Source: Sperchopsis tessellata (taxonomy: Eukaryota; Arthropoda; Insecta; Coleoptera; Hydrophilidae). Taken from it: a DNA stretch of 30,568 bases. The stretch covers positions 1 through 30,568 of the forward strand of contig JAWQRN010000374.1 in assembly GCA_033557685.1 (NCBI GenBank), given 5' to 3'. Shown one piece after another: positions 29,909-30,568 of this stretch; position 1 is the stretch's first letter, and each line of letters begins with the position of its first letter. Under the pieces are notes generated by a model that saw only the letters and a list, made by a program, of their open reading frames with translations, had not been told where the DNA came from and did no database searches. The position numbers and the translations under genes were made by a program.

Positions 29909-30568
29909 GTATATATAAATATTTGACTTTTTATTTTTCCTTAATTAAGGTAAACCTATTAGTAAAGTACAAAATTTGCCAGTTACAAAAAAAAATATTG
30001 TTTATAAGCCACACATGTTGCTAATATGCAGATATGTTACATAACTTCCATTTAATTGTTGTCCCATTAAGAGCATTGAATACTGAAAAAATATGTCGAA
30101 AGTAATTAAATATAAGTATGGTATCAAGCTTGCAGAGCCGCTGTAGTTCTATTGCAAGTTGAAAACTAATATTATTTGACACTACCTACGGAAACATTAA
30201 CCCTTATTCCTTTACCTGTTGCTGTGTCATCAATACCATTGAAAACCAAAGAGTATTACTGGTCTAAAACCTTTTTCAGATCATTATTTCATTCAACAAT
30301 ATAACAAAAATTGCCAACATAATTATTTTCAGAAATACACGATTGTCGATAATACCTTTAACATAATATGTCGAACATTTATGGGATAAATAATAAAAAT
30401 ATACACATTAAAACATATTACATACAAATAATGAAAAGAACACAGTCAGTAGAATATGAACTTGGAAATTTGTTTGTCATTCATAATTATGTAAATTAAG
30501 TACAATATTAAAACATACCTAAATACACTAAACTAAATAAATACCTATATACATGATAAAATAAATTA
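29909..30568. other. Start of intron 9, no feature seen
   Basis: AT-rich sequence to the window edge. No acceptor followed by a phase-compatible exon was identified, so the next exon lies outside or is too small to see. Confidence 0.4.

Noticed and set aside
29809..30024. Separate 71-residue protein starting at an ATG
   Set aside because: Its coding part belongs to exon 9, which opens at the acceptor before 29779 and ends at the donor at 29909; the rest is intron read-through.

Overview
The window is eukaryotic, AT-rich animal DNA. It has long introns with GT/AG splice sites, degenerate transposons of many animal families, and no prokaryotic gene organisation. The mix of mariner, Jockey-like, RTE-like and Penelope-like elements, piggyBac and several hATs, with no vertebrate- or cephalopod-type SINE seen, suggests an invertebrate, most likely an arthropod. 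The species cannot be fixed from the sequence.

One host gene runs along the whole + strand. I could assemble nine coding exons: 144-225, 718-1033, 9750-9830, 19208-19344, 22285-22484, 22951-23073, 23134-23172, 25848-26303 and 29779-29908. Every junction has a GT donor and an AG acceptor, and the reading phase is kept at all eight joins. The 1564 coding nt give 521 residues plus one base, and the gene continues past the right edge. I do not recognise the protein. It has a Lys-rich N-terminal part with a 21-residue tandem repeat, Ser/acidic and basic (NLS-like) patches, two SUMO-interaction-like motifs (one filling a 39-nt micro-exon), a 152-residue probably helical exon, and a Pro/Ser/Thr-rich tail. 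A nuclear, SUMO-linked role is an inference.

The introns are packed with dead mobile elements. Intron 2 (1034-9749) holds a LINE RT scrap, two inverted Penelope-like 3' ends, a Mutator-like non-autonomous element with a perfect 9-bp target duplication, and a Penelope RT relic on the - strand. Intron 3 (9831-19207) holds a ZMYM1-like hAT relic with a perfect palindrome in its C-terminal coding part, a SINE, a LINE 3' end, a pogo/Tigger-like tail, a Jockey-like LINE and an RTE-like LINE on the - strand. Intron 4 has a LINE RNase H relic and a - strand mariner pseudogene. Intron 7 has a Jockey-like RT relic and a - strand hAT relic. Intron 8 has a second SINE copy, a - strand piggyBac pseudogene, a tandem duplication and hAT-end-like sequence.

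No rRNA, functional tRNA, CRISPR array or bacterial-type regulatory element was seen. The items most worth a second look are the gene with its SIM micro-exon, the Mutator-like element with minisatellite ends, and the perfect palindrome in the hAT relic.
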